DNA of 64,000 nucleotides from Leguminivora glycinivorella (taxonomy: Eukaryota > Arthropoda > Insecta > Lepidoptera > Tortricidae). Below are positions 1-10,697 of the stretch, in pieces. How positions within the stretch are numbered: the first letter of the stretch is position 1; each line of letters starts with the position of its first letter. The position numbers and the translations under genes are program-made. The notes beneath the pieces were generated by a model. That model did not search any database, was not told the DNA's origin, and saw nothing but the letters and a program-made list of their open reading frames with translations. The stretch is from the NCBI RefSeq assembly GCF_023078275.1, contig NC_062975.1:682001-746000 (forward strand), in the 5' to 3' direction.

Positions 1-12
1 TGATAATTGTAT

Positions 13-600
13 TATGGGGTTGCAGGCAGGGTGCGTGACGTAGGTCAGCCACAAAATGCAAACATCCACTTTCTCCAATAAATATTATAATGTCTATAAA
101 TATGTTTACAACACAGAAGGAATGTCCAAAGTTCAGAAGATAGAAACACAGAAGGTAACAGTACGGAAGAAATAGAAAATACAGTTCAAACAAAGGCAAA
201 GCGATAGCGATCGTAATGCGTCTAGCGGTCATAAGCGACATGCGTTTCGCGTCAGTATCGTGCATCGACTGAGGTGGGGCGCGGCGCTTGCCGGCCGGTA
301 CTGGACGCATCGAAACCGGGCGCAGCGAACAAAGAACTGCTATCGCGGTGCGCGTTTGCATAGCACACAACGACCTGTTGGTACGGCAAATTATTGACGG
401 ACGATACATAAACTTAACGTGTATATTATAAATATGTAAATGTAATATAATATTGTGTTTGTTTGTTTAGTGATGTAAGTCAATGTATATATGTGTATAA
501 AATGTATATAAATAAATATGTGTATATATTTATGATTTTATTTTATTATAAGTGTAAATATGTTATTAATGTAAGTTTAGGTGTAAGTGGGAAGGTAGCC
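13..600 (-). repeat. 3' LTR of the CsRn1-like element
   Basis: This is a 588-bp direct repeat of 4747-5334. Because the element lies on the minus strand, this left copy is the 3' LTR. It is followed inward by a G-run on the coding strand (609-620) that looks like the polypurine tract. I saw a base difference from the other LTR near position 186 (C versus T) and another near 265 (G versus A). The ends do not show a clean TG...CA. Confidence 0.85.
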
Positions 601-626
601 CACATCACTCCCCCCCAGAGACCTGG

Positions 627-3600
627 TTAAGGGCGATAATAATCTGGGAAACGTACTTGCCTCCCCGAACGTGTAGTTCTAGGTGCAGTAGGTATGCTAG
701 GCCCAGGGTCAGGATGCTGCCTCTCGCGCGGTACATTTCCAGGTGCGACAGGTGCAATCGGTGGTTCCGGCTGTGTCAAGTCCTCGGCCAGGTAATGTGC
801 AGGTTTTAACCGGTCAATGGTCACAGTAACTGGTTTGCCCTTAATGAGGAGTTTAAAAACTTTGTCACTTCTCTCCAGAACTTTGTGTGGACCTGAGTAT
901 ACAGGTGTCAGAGGAGCGCGTGCTGCATCTTCACGAAGGAAGACGTAATCAGCTGTCGCTAACTCTTTGAACACAAAGATTCTGTCTTTGCTATGGCGAG
1001 AAGCTGGCGTAGGCTTTAACTTCGAGGCGAATGATCGTAGTCGCGCGGTAAATTCGGTTATATCCGTGGAACCAGGCAAGCTAGGATCAAAAAATTCGCC
1101 TGGAAGTCGCAGTGGCTCGCCATATAGCAGCTCGGCTGAGGACGCTTGTAAGTCCTCTTTAAAGGCACTGCGTATGCCAAGTAGCACTTGTGGCAATATC
1201 TCGGACCAGTTGGCATCAGCGTGGCATGTAATGGCGGCCTTTAGATGCCTGTGGAAGCGTTCCACGATCCCATTACATGCTGGATGGTACGCTGTGGTGC
1301 GCCTATGCTGGAATCCAATGGCCTTGGATAGATATTGAAACAGTGCGGACTCGAATTGTCGACCACGATCTGTGACAATATCTACGGGACAGCCAAACCT
1401 GGATATCCAGCCAGTCAACAAAGCCTTAGCCACCGTCTCTGCCGTGATATCCGCTATTGGTACGACTTCTGGCCATCGCGTAAAGCGATCTATAGCCGTC
1501 AAGCAATAGCGGAAGCCTTGAGAAACGGGGAGAGGACCGATTAGGTCAATGTGTACCTGTTGAAAGCGAGCCCGAGGTAATTCAAATGTGCCCAGGGGTG
1601 CAGACACATGACGGCTCACCTTCGACCGTTGACATGGCACGCAAGCTCGTGCCCAGTCTCTGCAGTCCTTCCTCACGCTGGGCCATACAAATCGCTGTGC
1701 TACCAGTTTGGCGCTTGGGTTGGGTCCAGGGTGACTTAAGGAGTGGAGACTCTCAAAAACGGCTTTTCGATGCTGCTTGGTAACGAACGGTCGGGGAGTC
1801 GGCGTACTGACGTCGCAGTACAAAGGCTCTGGACTACCCGGAAATGGCATCCTTACCAAGCGCAGGGAGGACGAGGTCAAGTACTCGGCGAGCTCTGGAT
1901 CGGACACTTGAGCTCTAGCCAGATCGGCCAGATCGAAAGGTATCGCCAGTTCCTCGATCCGAGATAAGGTGTCGGCCACAACATTATCTTTGCCGGATAT
2001 ATGCCTTATATCGGTCGTGAACTGGGATATATAATCTAGGTGCCTAAACTGCCTAGGCGAACAGTTATGCTTCCTCTCGTGGAAAGCAAAACTGATCGGC
2101 TTATGATCAGTATAGATCGTGAAGTGCCTCGCCTCTAGCATGTGTCGGAAGTATTTGATACCTTCGTAGATCGCGAGCAGTTCACGATCATACGGTGAGT
2201 ATTTGGTCTGGGACGGACTGAGTTTCCGGGAAAAGAAAGCCAATGGCTGCCATACCTGGTCCTGCAGCTGCTGCTGCAGTACTGCACCCAGTGCTACGTC
2301 TGATGCATCTGTAACCAACGCCGGCTTAGCCCGACAATCGGGATGAGCAAGTAACGCTGCGTTGGATAGGCTTTCCTTGGTCTCGTTGAAAGCCTTCAGA
2401 GCATCGCCGGTCAGGTTGATGGGTTTGGAACCTTTGACTGCTCCACCCAGGAGAGCGTTGAGAGGTGCTTGGATTTGGGCGGCATGCGGCAGGAATCGCC
2501 TGTAAAAATTGGCCATACCCAAAAATTTCCTCAGCTGCTTGACGTCCTTGGGTGGTGCAAAGTCACGTATGGCTTGGACTTTGGTGTCTAAGGGTTTGGT
2601 GCCGCTCTCCGAAATCAAGTAACCTAAAAAAGTTACCTGGGGAGCCCCAAAGACGTACTTAGACACGTTGATCACCATGCCGTAGTCCCGGAGTCTGGTA
2701 AAAACTTCACGCAGGTGCTGTTTGTGCTGCTCTTCGTCCCTAGAAAAAACTAGAAAGTCGTCCAGGTAGCAGTAGACGAAGTCCAGCCCGCGTGTCAGCT
2801 CGTCCACAAACCTTTGAAAGGTCTGACCTGCATTCCGGAGTCCAAAGGTCATAAATGGAAATTCGAACATACCGAAGGGCGTCGTGACGGACGTCTTCGG
2901 TATGTCCTCCGGACATACAGGTATCTGGTTGTAAGCCTTTACTAAATCAATCGTACTAAAGACCTTACAACCAGATATGCTGTGTGTAAAATCATGCAAA
3001 TGCCTGATTGGGTACTTGTCGGGGATCGTCCGAGCGTTGAGCTGACGGTAATCACCACAGGGGCGCCACCCATTATCTTTTTTAGGCGCCAAATGCAGTG
3101 GTGAAGACCAAGGGCTCTCCGATGGTCGTGCTGTGCCGCTAGCTAACATACCTTCAAACTCCTGTCTCGCCAACTTCAGCTTGTCAGGGGCAAGACGTCT
3201 CGGAGCGCAGGATACTGGGGGACCTGGAGTGGTGCGAATGTGGTGTTGTGTGTTGTGAGGTATAGTGCGTTGAATACCAGCAGGTCGTGTGATTTCAGGA
3301 TATTCCTGTGATAAAATTTGATGGTAGCAAGAATCGCTGCCGTTCATGACCTTGACGGAAAATATGTCAGCACTATTAGTAGCTACAATAGCATTGGAAA
3401 ATAAGCTAGTAGTGTTATCTATAATACGACCTAGCCTTTTACCACCACAATCTACAATTATACTATAGTGCGCTAAAAAGTCTGCACCTATAATCGGTTT
3501 TGTAACCGTAGCTACCACAAAACGCCATGGAAAGTCGCGCCGGAGTCCTAGGTCCAGGTTGAGATGCGCGTAACCGAAGGTTTCGATCGGCGTCCCATTG

Positions 3601-3815
3601 GCTGCGGAGAGGTTGTACCCCGTCGGCGCTCGACGCTCGCGTAGTAACGACTTGGGGAAGACGCAGAGGTCGCTACCGGTGTCGACCAAGAACTGCAGCT
3701 TCGACCTTCTGTCGGTGACAAACAGGCGACGCGAAGTGACAGGGCGGTCAGGAGTCGCCATTACCGACTGCCCGTGGCATTTCCCGACTTGTTGTAGTCG
3801 CAGGGTTGCAAGCAC
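627..3815 (-). CDS. pol: Pol polyprotein (protease, RT, RNase H, integrase) of the CsRn1-like element
   Basis: The 1062-codon frame has the full Ty3/gypsy pol order. An aspartic protease with DTGSD lies at residues 45-49. The RT carries YLDD at 350-353, followed by RNase H (TDASDVALGAVL, YDRELLAI). The integrase has an HHCC zinc region, then a DD35E triad at D757, D816 and E852. No stop or frame break interrupts it, so it could be functional. It overlaps the end of gag by 55 bp in the -1 frame relative to gag, which suggests expression as a Gag-Pol product by -1 frameshifting; I did not identify a slippery site. The upstream ATG at 3815 is the first of this frame but may not be used if frameshifting is the route. 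It copies element RNA to DNA and inserts it. Confidence 0.93.
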   Translation of the reverse strand: MLATLRLQQVGKCHGQSVMATPDRPVTSRRLFVTDRRSKLQFLVDTGSDLCVFPKSLLRERRAPTGYNLSAANGTPIETFGYAHLNLDLGLRRDFPWRFVVATVTKPIIGADFLAHYSIIVDCGGKRLGRIIDNTTSLFSNAIVATNSADIFSVKVMNGSDSCYHQILSQEYPEITRPAGIQRTIPHNTQHHIRTTPGPPVSCAPRRLAPDKLKLARQEFEGMLASGTARPSESPWSSPLHLAPKKDNGWRPCGDYRQLNARTIPDKYPIRHLHDFTHSISGCKVFSTIDLVKAYNQIPVCPEDIPKTSVTTPFGMFEFPFMTFGLRNAGQTFQRFVDELTRGLDFVYCYLDDFLVFSRDEEQHKQHLREVFTRLRDYGMVINVSKYVFGAPQVTFLGYLISESGTKPLDTKVQAIRDFAPPKDVKQLRKFLGMANFYRRFLPHAAQIQAPLNALLGGAVKGSKPINLTGDALKAFNETKESLSNAALLAHPDCRAKPALVTDASDVALGAVLQQQLQDQVWQPLAFFSRKLSPSQTKYSPYDRELLAIYEGIKYFRHMLEARHFTIYTDHKPISFAFHERKHNCSPRQFRHLDYISQFTTDIRHISGKDNVVADTLSRIEELAIPFDLADLARAQVSDPELAEYLTSSSLRLVRMPFPGSPEPLYCDVSTPTPRPFVTKQHRKAVFESLHSLSHPGPNPSAKLVAQRFVWPSVRKDCRDWARACVPCQRSKVSRHVSAPLGTFELPRARFQQVHIDLIGPLPVSQGFRYCLTAIDRFTRWPEVVPIADITAETVAKALLTGWISRFGCPVDIVTDRGRQFESALFQYLSKAIGFQHRRTTAYHPACNGIVERFHRHLKAAITCHADANWSEILPQVLLGIRSAFKEDLQASSAELLYGEPLRLPGEFFDPSLPGSTDITEFTARLRSFASKLKPTPASRHSKDRIFVFKELATADYVFLREDAARAPLTPVYSGPHKVLERSDKVFKLLIKGKPVTVTIDRLKPAHYLAEDLTQPEPPIAPVAPGNVPRERQHPDPGPSIPTAPRTTRSGRQVRFPDYYRP

Positions 3816-4687
3816 TTGCTAGCGTTCTCCCCATGTCTGGAATGGTACCAGCAGACGGGAAATTTTCTGTAGCTGGACTGGGATCTGGTGCTGGAACGGC
3901 TCTGCCTCCTGGAGCGGCTACGATCCCTTGGGCGGGATCTTCCCCCACCACGGTCCATCTTCAAGTCGCGAACCTCTCTCCTGAGTGCAGCTATCTCCCT
4001 CGCCAAGGCGTCATTATTGGAGCCTGGTTGCTCGGAGCTGGCGGAAGCGACGTGCGATGAACAAGCGCAGCGTGGGCCGATATCGTAGACTCTGTCAGCA
4101 AGGTCAGCGATAATGTCCATAGAAGCATCTGGGTGACCTGCGAGGACAGTTTGCACAGTCACAGGTAATCTGTTGGTCCACATCAAGCGTAAAACGTCGT
4201 CCGATATACGATTCGCTGCCAAGGCCTGCAGGTGACGCAGAAACTGCGAAGGCTTACGCTCACCCAGCTCTTCATGGTGCAGAAGTTGCTGGATTTGTTT
4301 CTCGGTCGTGTTGCTCAGCCTACTGATGAGTTCACTTTTCAGCTTTTTGTACCTATCAGTTGCCGGTGGGTTGGTGATAACATCCCTGACCTCCTTCGCA
4401 TATTGCCGATCTAACTGACTGACGATATAATTGTACTTGGTCAGATCCGTGTTGATGCCGGCCACGTCAAACGAACTCTCAACCTGTGAGAACCAAATCT
4501 CCGGGTCCTCTGGCCAAAAAGGTGGGAGTCGCATTCCGACCTTACAAACATCGGATGAGTCCGTCGTCGATGTTGTGGAACCGAGCGGAGCAGTAGTGAC
4601 GGATGGTGCAGTGGAAACAGGCACTCCAGCCGGTACTTCTGTGACGGGCGGCATAACGGTACTTTTGTTATCTATTTTTCTGGACAC
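3761..4687 (-). CDS. gag: Gag of the CsRn1-like element
   Basis: This is a 308-residue nucleocapsid/capsid protein. Near residue 50 it has the PPFWPEDPEIWFSQVE motif seen in Gag of CsRn1-type elements (family recalled, not searched). Residues about 245-275 are a basic Arg/Ser-rich stretch. Near the C-terminus C279, H282 or H285, C292 and C296 form an unusual CHHC-like finger in place of the usual CCHC knuckle. The start ATG lies about 45 bp inside the primer site, the normal place. The last 55 bp overlap pol. The frame is uninterrupted. Confidence 0.85.
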   Translation of the reverse strand: MSRKIDNKSTVMPPVTEVPAGVPVSTAPSVTTAPLGSTTSTTDSSDVCKVGMRLPPFWPEDPEIWFSQVESSFDVAGINTDLTKYNYIVSQLDRQYAKEVRDVITNPPATDRYKKLKSELISRLSNTTEKQIQQLLHHEELGERKPSQFLRHLQALAANRISDDVLRLMWTNRLPVTVQTVLAGHPDASMDIIADLADRVYDIGPRCACSSHVASASSEQPGSNNDALAREIAALRREVRDLKMDRGGGRSRPRDRSRSRRQSRSSTRSQSSYRKFPVCWYHSRHGENASKCLQPCDYNKSGNATGSR

Positions 4688-4730
4688 TTCTACGTACGGT
4701 TTTCTGGTAAATATCCTTCGGTCCTGTGTT

Positions 4731-4745
4731 CGTCAGGGGTCAACA
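4731..4745 (-). other. Primer binding site, tRNA-Trp-like
   Basis: On the minus strand the bases just inside the 5' LTR read TGTTGACCCCTGACG. This resembles the complement of an animal tRNA-Trp 3' end (TGGTGACCCCGACG) with a mismatch and an extra base. Position next to the LTR is what identifies it; tRNA identity is inference. Confidence 0.6.
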
Positions 4746-4746
4746 G

Positions 4747-5334
4747 TATGGGGTTGCAGGCAGGGTGCGTGACGTAGGTCAGCCACAAAATGCAAACATC
4801 CACTTTCTCCAATAAATATTATAATGTCTATAAATATGTTTACAACACAGAAGGAATGTCCAAAGTTCAGAAGATAGAAACACAGAAGGTAACAGTACGG
4901 AAGAAATAGAAAATACAGTTTAAACAAAGGCAAAGCGATAGCGATCGTAATGCGTCTAGCGGTCATAAGCGACATGCGTTTCGCGTCAGTATCGTGCATC
5001 AACTGAGGTGGGGCGCGGCGCTTGCCGGCCGGTACTGGACGCATCGAAACCGGGCGCAGCGAACAAAGAACTGCTATCGCGGTGCGCGTTTGCATAGCAC
5101 ACAACGACCTGTTGGTACGGCAAATTATTGACGGACGATACATAAACTTAACGTGTATATTATAAATATGTAAATGTAATATAATATTGTGTTTGTTTGT
5201 TTAGTGATGTAAGTCAATGTATATATGTGTATAAAATGTATATAAATAAATATGTGTATATATTTATGATTTTATTTTATTATAAGTGTAAATATGTTAT
5301 TAATGTAAGTTTAGGTGTAAGTGGGAAGGTAGCC
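4747..5334 (-). repeat. 5' LTR of the CsRn1-like element
   Basis: This is the right-hand copy of the 588-bp repeat. It is the transcription-start LTR because gag begins just to its left on the minus strand. It would carry the element promoter; I see no certain TATA position. It is nearly identical to 13-600. Confidence 0.85.
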
Positions 5335-6110
5335 TTTTAGGGATGAGAGAGATAGAACGTGTTGCAATCCAAGTTTCAAAGGTGGAGTTCTTCGTATAGT
5401 GCCTAGACTTGGAATCAAACCAGCGTCACTGATATCGCGATAAGTGCCATCGATCGTTGTCTAGGGTAAAATATATCATTTTTCTTCATAAAATTGTGTT
5501 TTTTCATCACAATAGCGTCGCATATTTCATTCAAGGGTCCTTGCACCAGGAAAAGGCGTTTCATGTGCACTTCATAAGGGCCTGTGCACCAGAAAATAAT
5601 CCTGATGTATATGCTCCATAAGATAAAGGCCTACACATATCTTCCGTCTATTTATGTCATACACCATTCCTTTCCATCTTTATTTTTGTTGTTTTCCAGG
5701 TTGTACATTTTCGGAGCTCTTGTACTAAATGATGGATAGCAGCACAGGCTCGAGATATACTGTTATGATAGTCCACTTGGGGTTATAGCCAATCGCGTTG
5801 CGCCGTATATTTTCGTGATACACCCCTCTGAATAACGTTATCGATAGGGTGTAAGTTATGATTTGTGAAACGCTTCTTTACGCTATGGGCATCTTAAGTC
5901 TTACGTAGATTTATTTTTAAATGTTCTATAATTTTAGTAAGCAATTTCAACTGAAACCGAAAGAATAATAATGTCATTTACATGTCCAATACGGCAGTAA
6001 TTTCAGCTCCATATAAAGACATACAGGCTCATTTCATTTCATTTCATTTATTATGGCTAGAGACACCATTCGAATTTGAGTCGTGAACAGCGCGTAGCGC
6101 GCGTAGCAGT
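5335..6110. other. No gene seen; flank of the LTR element
   Basis: AT-rich sequence with stops in all frames. A short TTTCA-type simple repeat lies at about 6033-6050, just before the dispersed repeat at 6111. Nothing else is recognisable. Confidence 0.5.
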
Positions 6111-6268
6111 CGTGCGTAGCCGAATGGCACCAGCGCTCACGAAACGACACGCTAGTAGATATCTATCTCTATCGCTCTTGCGTATTGGCGCGACTGAGCC
6201 AGAACCTTTCGCGGCGTTTCGTTTTCGTTTCACGTCGGAGAAATGCCATTCGGCTAAGGGGCCTGGCC
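6111..6268 (+). repeat. 160-bp palindrome-ended dispersed repeat, copy A
   Basis: It starts with a form of TGCGTAGCCGAATGGC and ends with GCCATTCGGCTAAGGGGCCTGG, so its ends are inverted repeats. The middle keeps a run of TATCTCTATCG-type sequence and GCGGCGTTTCG. Copies occur at 37641-37802 (opposite strand) and 63419-63568 (same strand), which makes it a MITE-like family with three members here. Confidence 0.75.
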
Positions 6269-6382
6269 TGAGTGACATCACGCCAGTTCTCGCCAACGCC
6301 GAGTTCACGGAGATCCGCCTCCAGTGGATAGGCCCAACGATATTTAGGATGGCCATTAGGTATTATCATACATCAACCAATA

Positions 6383-6735
6383 CCATAGAGGAGAAGAGTT
6401 GTAACTCCATATATCAGTAAATGCGAGTTATTTGTATAGGCATAGTAAAGTGACATCTAGCGACAATCTCGCGTCAACTAGCGTAAATTATCAATACTGG
6501 TACTTGTCAATAGATGTCGCGACGAACGAAGAGTCTAATGCTCACCAATTTTTAGCTAATATTACGATAGTATTAATCAGTATTCTATTTTTAATTCCCT
6601 CTGCTTGTAATATAAGTTGTAAACTGCTCTAATTTTACATTTTTGGCAGACGAGTCACTGTTGCCACCTAGTATCTAGTGGTACTGATAATTCACGCTAT
6701 TTGACGCGTGACTGTCGCTAGATGTCACTTAACTA
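6383..6735 (+). repeat. Long-TIR MITE family, copy 1 (right end lost)
   Basis: The left arm has TTTGTATAGGCATAGTAAAG, GTGACATCTAGCGACAATC and CGCGTCAACTAGCG; the right arm repeats these inverted (ACGCGTGACTGTCGCTAG, ATGTCACTTAACTA). Homology to the fuller copy at 10698-11299 stops at 6735, where a small hairpin with arms ATTGGT/ACCAAT begins. Stops in every frame; non-coding. Confidence 0.75.
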
Positions 6736-7178
6736 TTGGTCAAACCAATACCTAAGAATAGCGACAATTGTGGCATATTGCTACCATTTCTTACCCAAAA
6801 GCGAAATTGTCTGGAATTATGATAAAACTTCCACATAAGTATCCATGTGATTCATTTGTAAGATTAAACACCGCAACTTATTCCAAGTTCCATCACTCTA
6901 ACTCCAAAATGCGAAACCTACATTTGTATGGAGAACGACTTATTCTCTTTTACTTCCGAGGTTCAAATGTTGTGCCTCTGGGCCTTGCTCGAGACTTTTG
7001 GGTTCTTTCGCCGGATCCCTTCATTTCCTGAGATAAATCTCCGACCCATTTATCTTGAGCTAAACAGATAAGTTATGGATACTTAACTACATAAGTTTAG
7101 AATTAGATGAATTTAGTGATTATAATGTCTGAAGTTAGATATAAGATAAAAGTTTAATATTGTATTAAAACACAATGT
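6736..7178. other. No gene seen
   Basis: Unremarkable AT-rich DNA. The short hairpin at 6735-6749 shares its centre GGTCAAACC with the larger one at 7179-7241. Confidence 0.5.
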
Positions 7179-7241
7179 TTTTTAACATAGCCTGAATATA
7201 TTCTTGGTCAAACCAAGAATATATTCAGGCTATGTTAAAAA
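7179..7241. repeat. Perfect 30-bp hairpin with 3-nt loop
   Basis: The arms at 7179-7208 and 7212-7241 are exact inverted complements around the loop CAA. It is AT-rich and non-coding. It is too palindromic for chance and may be a foldback remnant or an insertion-associated inversion. Confidence 0.9.
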
Positions 7242-7591
7242 TGAAACTTAATGTAAATCATCATTGGTACTATTAGCATTTTTTCTGGAGTCAACTGTTA
7301 AAAGAATATTTCAGCGTGATGACAGACATTTCAAAAAAGTAGTTAAACGGGAGAAGAAACCTGTAGCAAAATCGGGCATGAACTAGCCACTAGTGAGGTT
7401 AAAACCCTTGGCCTCATCTCGACCCCAATTGTCTCAGTCGAGAGTCTTGACACGTTCACGCAAGGCATTTCATGTGTGCATCATTTATATACAGGATGAC
7501 CCGAATTTATAGATTCAAATTATGTAGATGGTTTCTTATAAATTAATCCATACCGTATGTAAGAAGTTATTGCCTATTATTTATATGCATA

Positions 7592-7727
7592 GGGTAAACT
7601 CGCCTCATTCGGTGACACGCCTAATTCGGTGAAAAAAAACAAAAATCGTCTTTCGGAATAGTGCTTCAAACTCTTCAAAGCTTGTATCACCGAATTAGGC
7701 GTGTCACCGAATGAGGCGAGTTTACCC
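7592..7727. mobile_element. TA-flanked palindromic MITE, copy 1 (136 bp)
   Basis: Terminal inverted repeats of 41 bp beginning GGGTAAACTCGCCTCATT are perfect in this copy and enclose a short core. Both sides carry TA, the duplication expected for Tc1/mariner-type transposition. A second member with the same TIR and core is at 47103-47228. It has no coding capacity and so would need a transposase from elsewhere. Confidence 0.85.
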
Positions 7728-9006
7728 TACTATGCATGTTTACGATTTTACATGGCGTTTAAAGGAATATACAAATCTTCTTCTTATCGTGGGAAGAGAT
7801 CATACTTAAAACTAGATAATATACAAATTAAGGTTTGTGACACTAAGATTATAAAAAATATATTCAAGGATTTTTTGATTTCTATGCCAATGAGATGTCT
7901 ACGTACTGAGTTGATGAAATACCTACTTACATGATTCAAAGTCTTATAACTTCTAAAAAGCCAAAATCTTATTCATATGTACCCATATGTCTTCAAAGGA
8001 TTAGATCCCAATCAATAAAAACGATGATTCAGGAAAATTCACAGTACAAATAAGTACAACGTTTAAATCAGCAAAAAAGTAGTTTTCAAACGATTGATCG
8101 AGGGTGTATTTGCCGAGCCATCGAAAGAGCAAATTTGCTCACTCCGATATCAAGTTGCTGACAGTTTGTGTAACAGTTACATTTATTATTTTTTACAAAA
8201 AACGAACCTCCTGTAGCATACGAGTGAAGTGGTCGATTTAGTAAGTTATCCGTTACTGAATTATTTCATTTATACAACATTACACGTCATGTTCATTACA
8301 AAAGATGTTAATAATTATAGGTAGTCAGTACATGACACCATGCCAGGGCACAAAATGTTAGTAAGTAGGAGGGTACATTGGTACAACAGCAACACCCATA
8401 ATAGGGATTATTAATATACAGTTACTTATATATTTTTAACAGCGTTGTCGATAGTACTTACAATTCTAACAAAACTTATTAAACTAGTTCATGCGTTAAA
8501 GCAACATAGGTAGGTATGTCAAGAAATGTTAATTAAATGAATCAGTAATCAATGCAATGTAATTTCTTAATATTATACAAAATATTCCTATTAATAAGTT
8601 TGTATACATTATATAGAAACGGAGAATTTATTTGTTTTATTTATGTAGGTATATCAATTTATTTGCACAAGCCGCCAGTGTTTAAAGTAAGTATGATGTT
8701 TAAAATGATAAGCTTTTACGAATCAGTATAAATATAAAACACAGCTGTTTAAAGTAGCAAAGACATATGATTATTCCAATTTATATAAAACAGATTTTTT
8801 TTCATACGCAATTTTCTTACACAATCCTACCTTATTTAATCTTCCGCCTAACTTTTGCAATTTTCATTCAATCAATTGCAATGTTAATTCTGTCCAAGAA
8901 AGCGAAATTTTCTATATTAAGACTATGTTACATACCGCAAAACAAAAGCTGTTTGTGCTAGTCTATTGACTAAAATAATTGTAAGCTCAACTCAACACCA
9001 AAAAAA
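7728..9006. other. AT-rich intergenic stretch, no gene seen
   Basis: No ORF resembles a known protein. The longest open frames here are short and low-complexity. No repeat with a second copy in the window was found. Confidence 0.5.
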
Positions 9007-9550
9007 ACCGGCCAAGAGCGTGTCGGGCCACGCTCAGTAGGGTTCCGTAGTTTTCCGTATTTTTCTCAAAAACTACTGAACCTATCAAGTTCAAAACAAT
9101 GTTCCTAGAAAGTCTTTATAAAGTTCTACTTTTGTGATTTTTTTCATATTTTTTAAACATATGGTTCAAAAGTTAGAGGGGGGACGCACTTTTTTTTTCC
9201 TTTAGGAGCGATTATTTCCGAAAATATTAATATTATCAAAAAACGATCTTAGTAAACCCTTATTCATTTTTAAATACCTATCCAACAATATATCACACGT
9301 TGGGGTTGGCATGAAAAAAAATATCAGCCAACACTTTACATGTAGGGGGGGTACCCTAATAAAACATTTTTTTCCATTTTTTATTTTTGCACTTTGTTGG
9401 CGTGATTGATATACATATTGGTACCAAATTTCAGCTTTCTAGTGCTAACGGTTACTGAGATTATCCGCGGGCGGACGGACGGACGGACGGACGGACAAAC
9501 AGACATGGCGAAACTATAAGGGTTCCTAGTTGACTACGGAACCCTAAAAA
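9007..9550. repeat. Dispersed lepidopteran-type foldback with AGGGTTCCGTAG ends and (GGAC)n
   Basis: The terminal motif AGGGTTCCGTAG (9039-9050) recurs inverted as CTACGGAACCCT (9534-9545). Inside are TTCTCAAAAACTACTGAACC and a (GGAC)n run at about 9471-9497. I know this sequence type as very common in moth and butterfly genomes. Non-coding. Confidence 0.75.
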
Positions 9551-10197
9551 ACCTAAATTATCAAGTGAAACGTCCGCGCTAGAATTCTTCCGGTTCCCAA
9601 GCCAGGTTTCTAGGTCATAGTGAGTGGAAGTCAGTGAAAATTTATTTAAGTTCCTGAAAAGTTGTGGATTTTAATGTCGTTCATTTTAATTAAACGTTCG
9701 CGTTTGTGGCAGGTGATAACCGCATTAAGCCGCTGTAGATTGGATTAATAATCGCGAAATTGTGTTTGTTTTCTTGCATTTTTAATTGAATTTGTGTTGT
9801 GTTAACGGATACACATGTGATAATTAACATACACTTTAGCCTACATACAATATACACCTTGCTACAAGGCATAAAACTGAAACCAGCAGGCCTATTATGC
9901 TTTCACTTTTATTATTATCACTTATCTACGTGGATAAAGCATCCGTCACTTTCTGGCAAGTATGTCAGTGCGAGAGTGACAGATGTCTTATCCAAGAACA
10001 AGATATTTAAGTGATAAAATTGGAAGTGTAATAGCCTTGCTGATCTTTAGGATCAGTTAAAGTTGTAATTTATCAGTGAAAACAACCCTCGTAAAAACCT
10101 TACGTTATTATATCAAACAATATTAAAATGTATTAAATTTATTTGGAATATTTGGCATCTACTTTAAGCGTTAAGCAAAGACTTATATTAAATCTCT
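9551..10197. other. No gene recognised
   Basis: Weak open frames at about 9690-10014 look like neither a domain nor an exon with good splice sites. This could be upstream regulatory DNA of the receptor gene, but nothing in the sequence shows it. Confidence 0.4.
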
Positions 10198-10254
10198 TTA
10201 TTTACATGAACATATTTACATAATTATATAAGAAACTAAGACTAAACTTAAAAG

Positions 10255-10545
10255 CTAGCTAATATCTAAAATAGGCCCTTGAGGCATTGTACCAAGGATA
10301 CTAGCGACATTTCCTCGCTGTATCGCAATGCTGATACGTTGTGCGAGGAAGTCGCCAGCTCTTCGGTCACCAGTTACCTCAACCAGACGCTTCGCGATTT
10401 CTGTGAACAACTTGTTCGCGCTGGGGCCCCATGGACCTAGAGTTTCTACACCAAAGGGTACAAAAAGGTATTCTTTGCCAATATTCTTTGACTTATATTT
10501 GAGATCTGTTGTTGGAAAAGCTCTCCAAAAGTTGGAAGCTTGCAT
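10255..10545 (-). pseudogene. TE-derived ORF fragment, C-terminal tail
   Basis: A 96-residue minus-strand frame reads FVPFGVETLGPWGPSANKLF and, near the end, AQRISIAIQRGNVASILGT. I recall this type of C-terminus from repeat-borne ORFs in many invertebrates, probably retrotransposon-derived, but I cannot name the family. The N-terminal coding part is missing upstream (right), so it is a 5'-truncated fragment; the stop is followed by AT-rich, 3'-UTR-like DNA. Confidence 0.45.
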
Positions 10546-10697
10546 TTTGTATAAGCGGAGGAGGGATCAAGAAGGGACGCAATTGTTAAACCCTTGTCAC
10601 AGTGTCATATAAGGATGTCATCGAAAGTTTATGAGTCCTATATTTTCTAAAGACACTGCTAGATGGAAAAATCGAAGTTGAGATTGTTTGTCAATTT

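Larger units (their letters stand above)
13..5334 (-). mobile_element. Ty3/gypsy LTR retrotransposon, CsRn1-like, near full length
   Basis: Two 588-bp direct repeats (13-600 and 4747-5334) enclose gag (3761-4687) and pol (627-3815), both on the minus strand. Next to the upstream LTR, 4731-4745 reads on the minus strand TGTTGACCCCTGACG, close to a tRNA-Trp type primer site. Next to the downstream LTR is a G-rich polypurine tract (about 609-620). The Gag with a PPFWPEDPEIWF-type start and a CHHC-like finger, together with the pol order protease-RT-RNase H-integrase, fits the CsRn1 clade from memory. The LTRs differ at only about two positions that I noticed, so the insertion is recent. No target-site duplication is visible (left flank ATTGTAT, right flank TTTTAG), so one edge may be rearranged. 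Confidence 0.85.

Noticed and set aside
4733..5143. A 136-codon frame in the LTR
   Set aside because: It lies inside the 5' LTR, with low-complexity content; not a gene.
6076..6420. A 114-codon frame on the plus strand
   Set aside because: It crosses the dispersed repeat at 6111 and has no protein-like motif.
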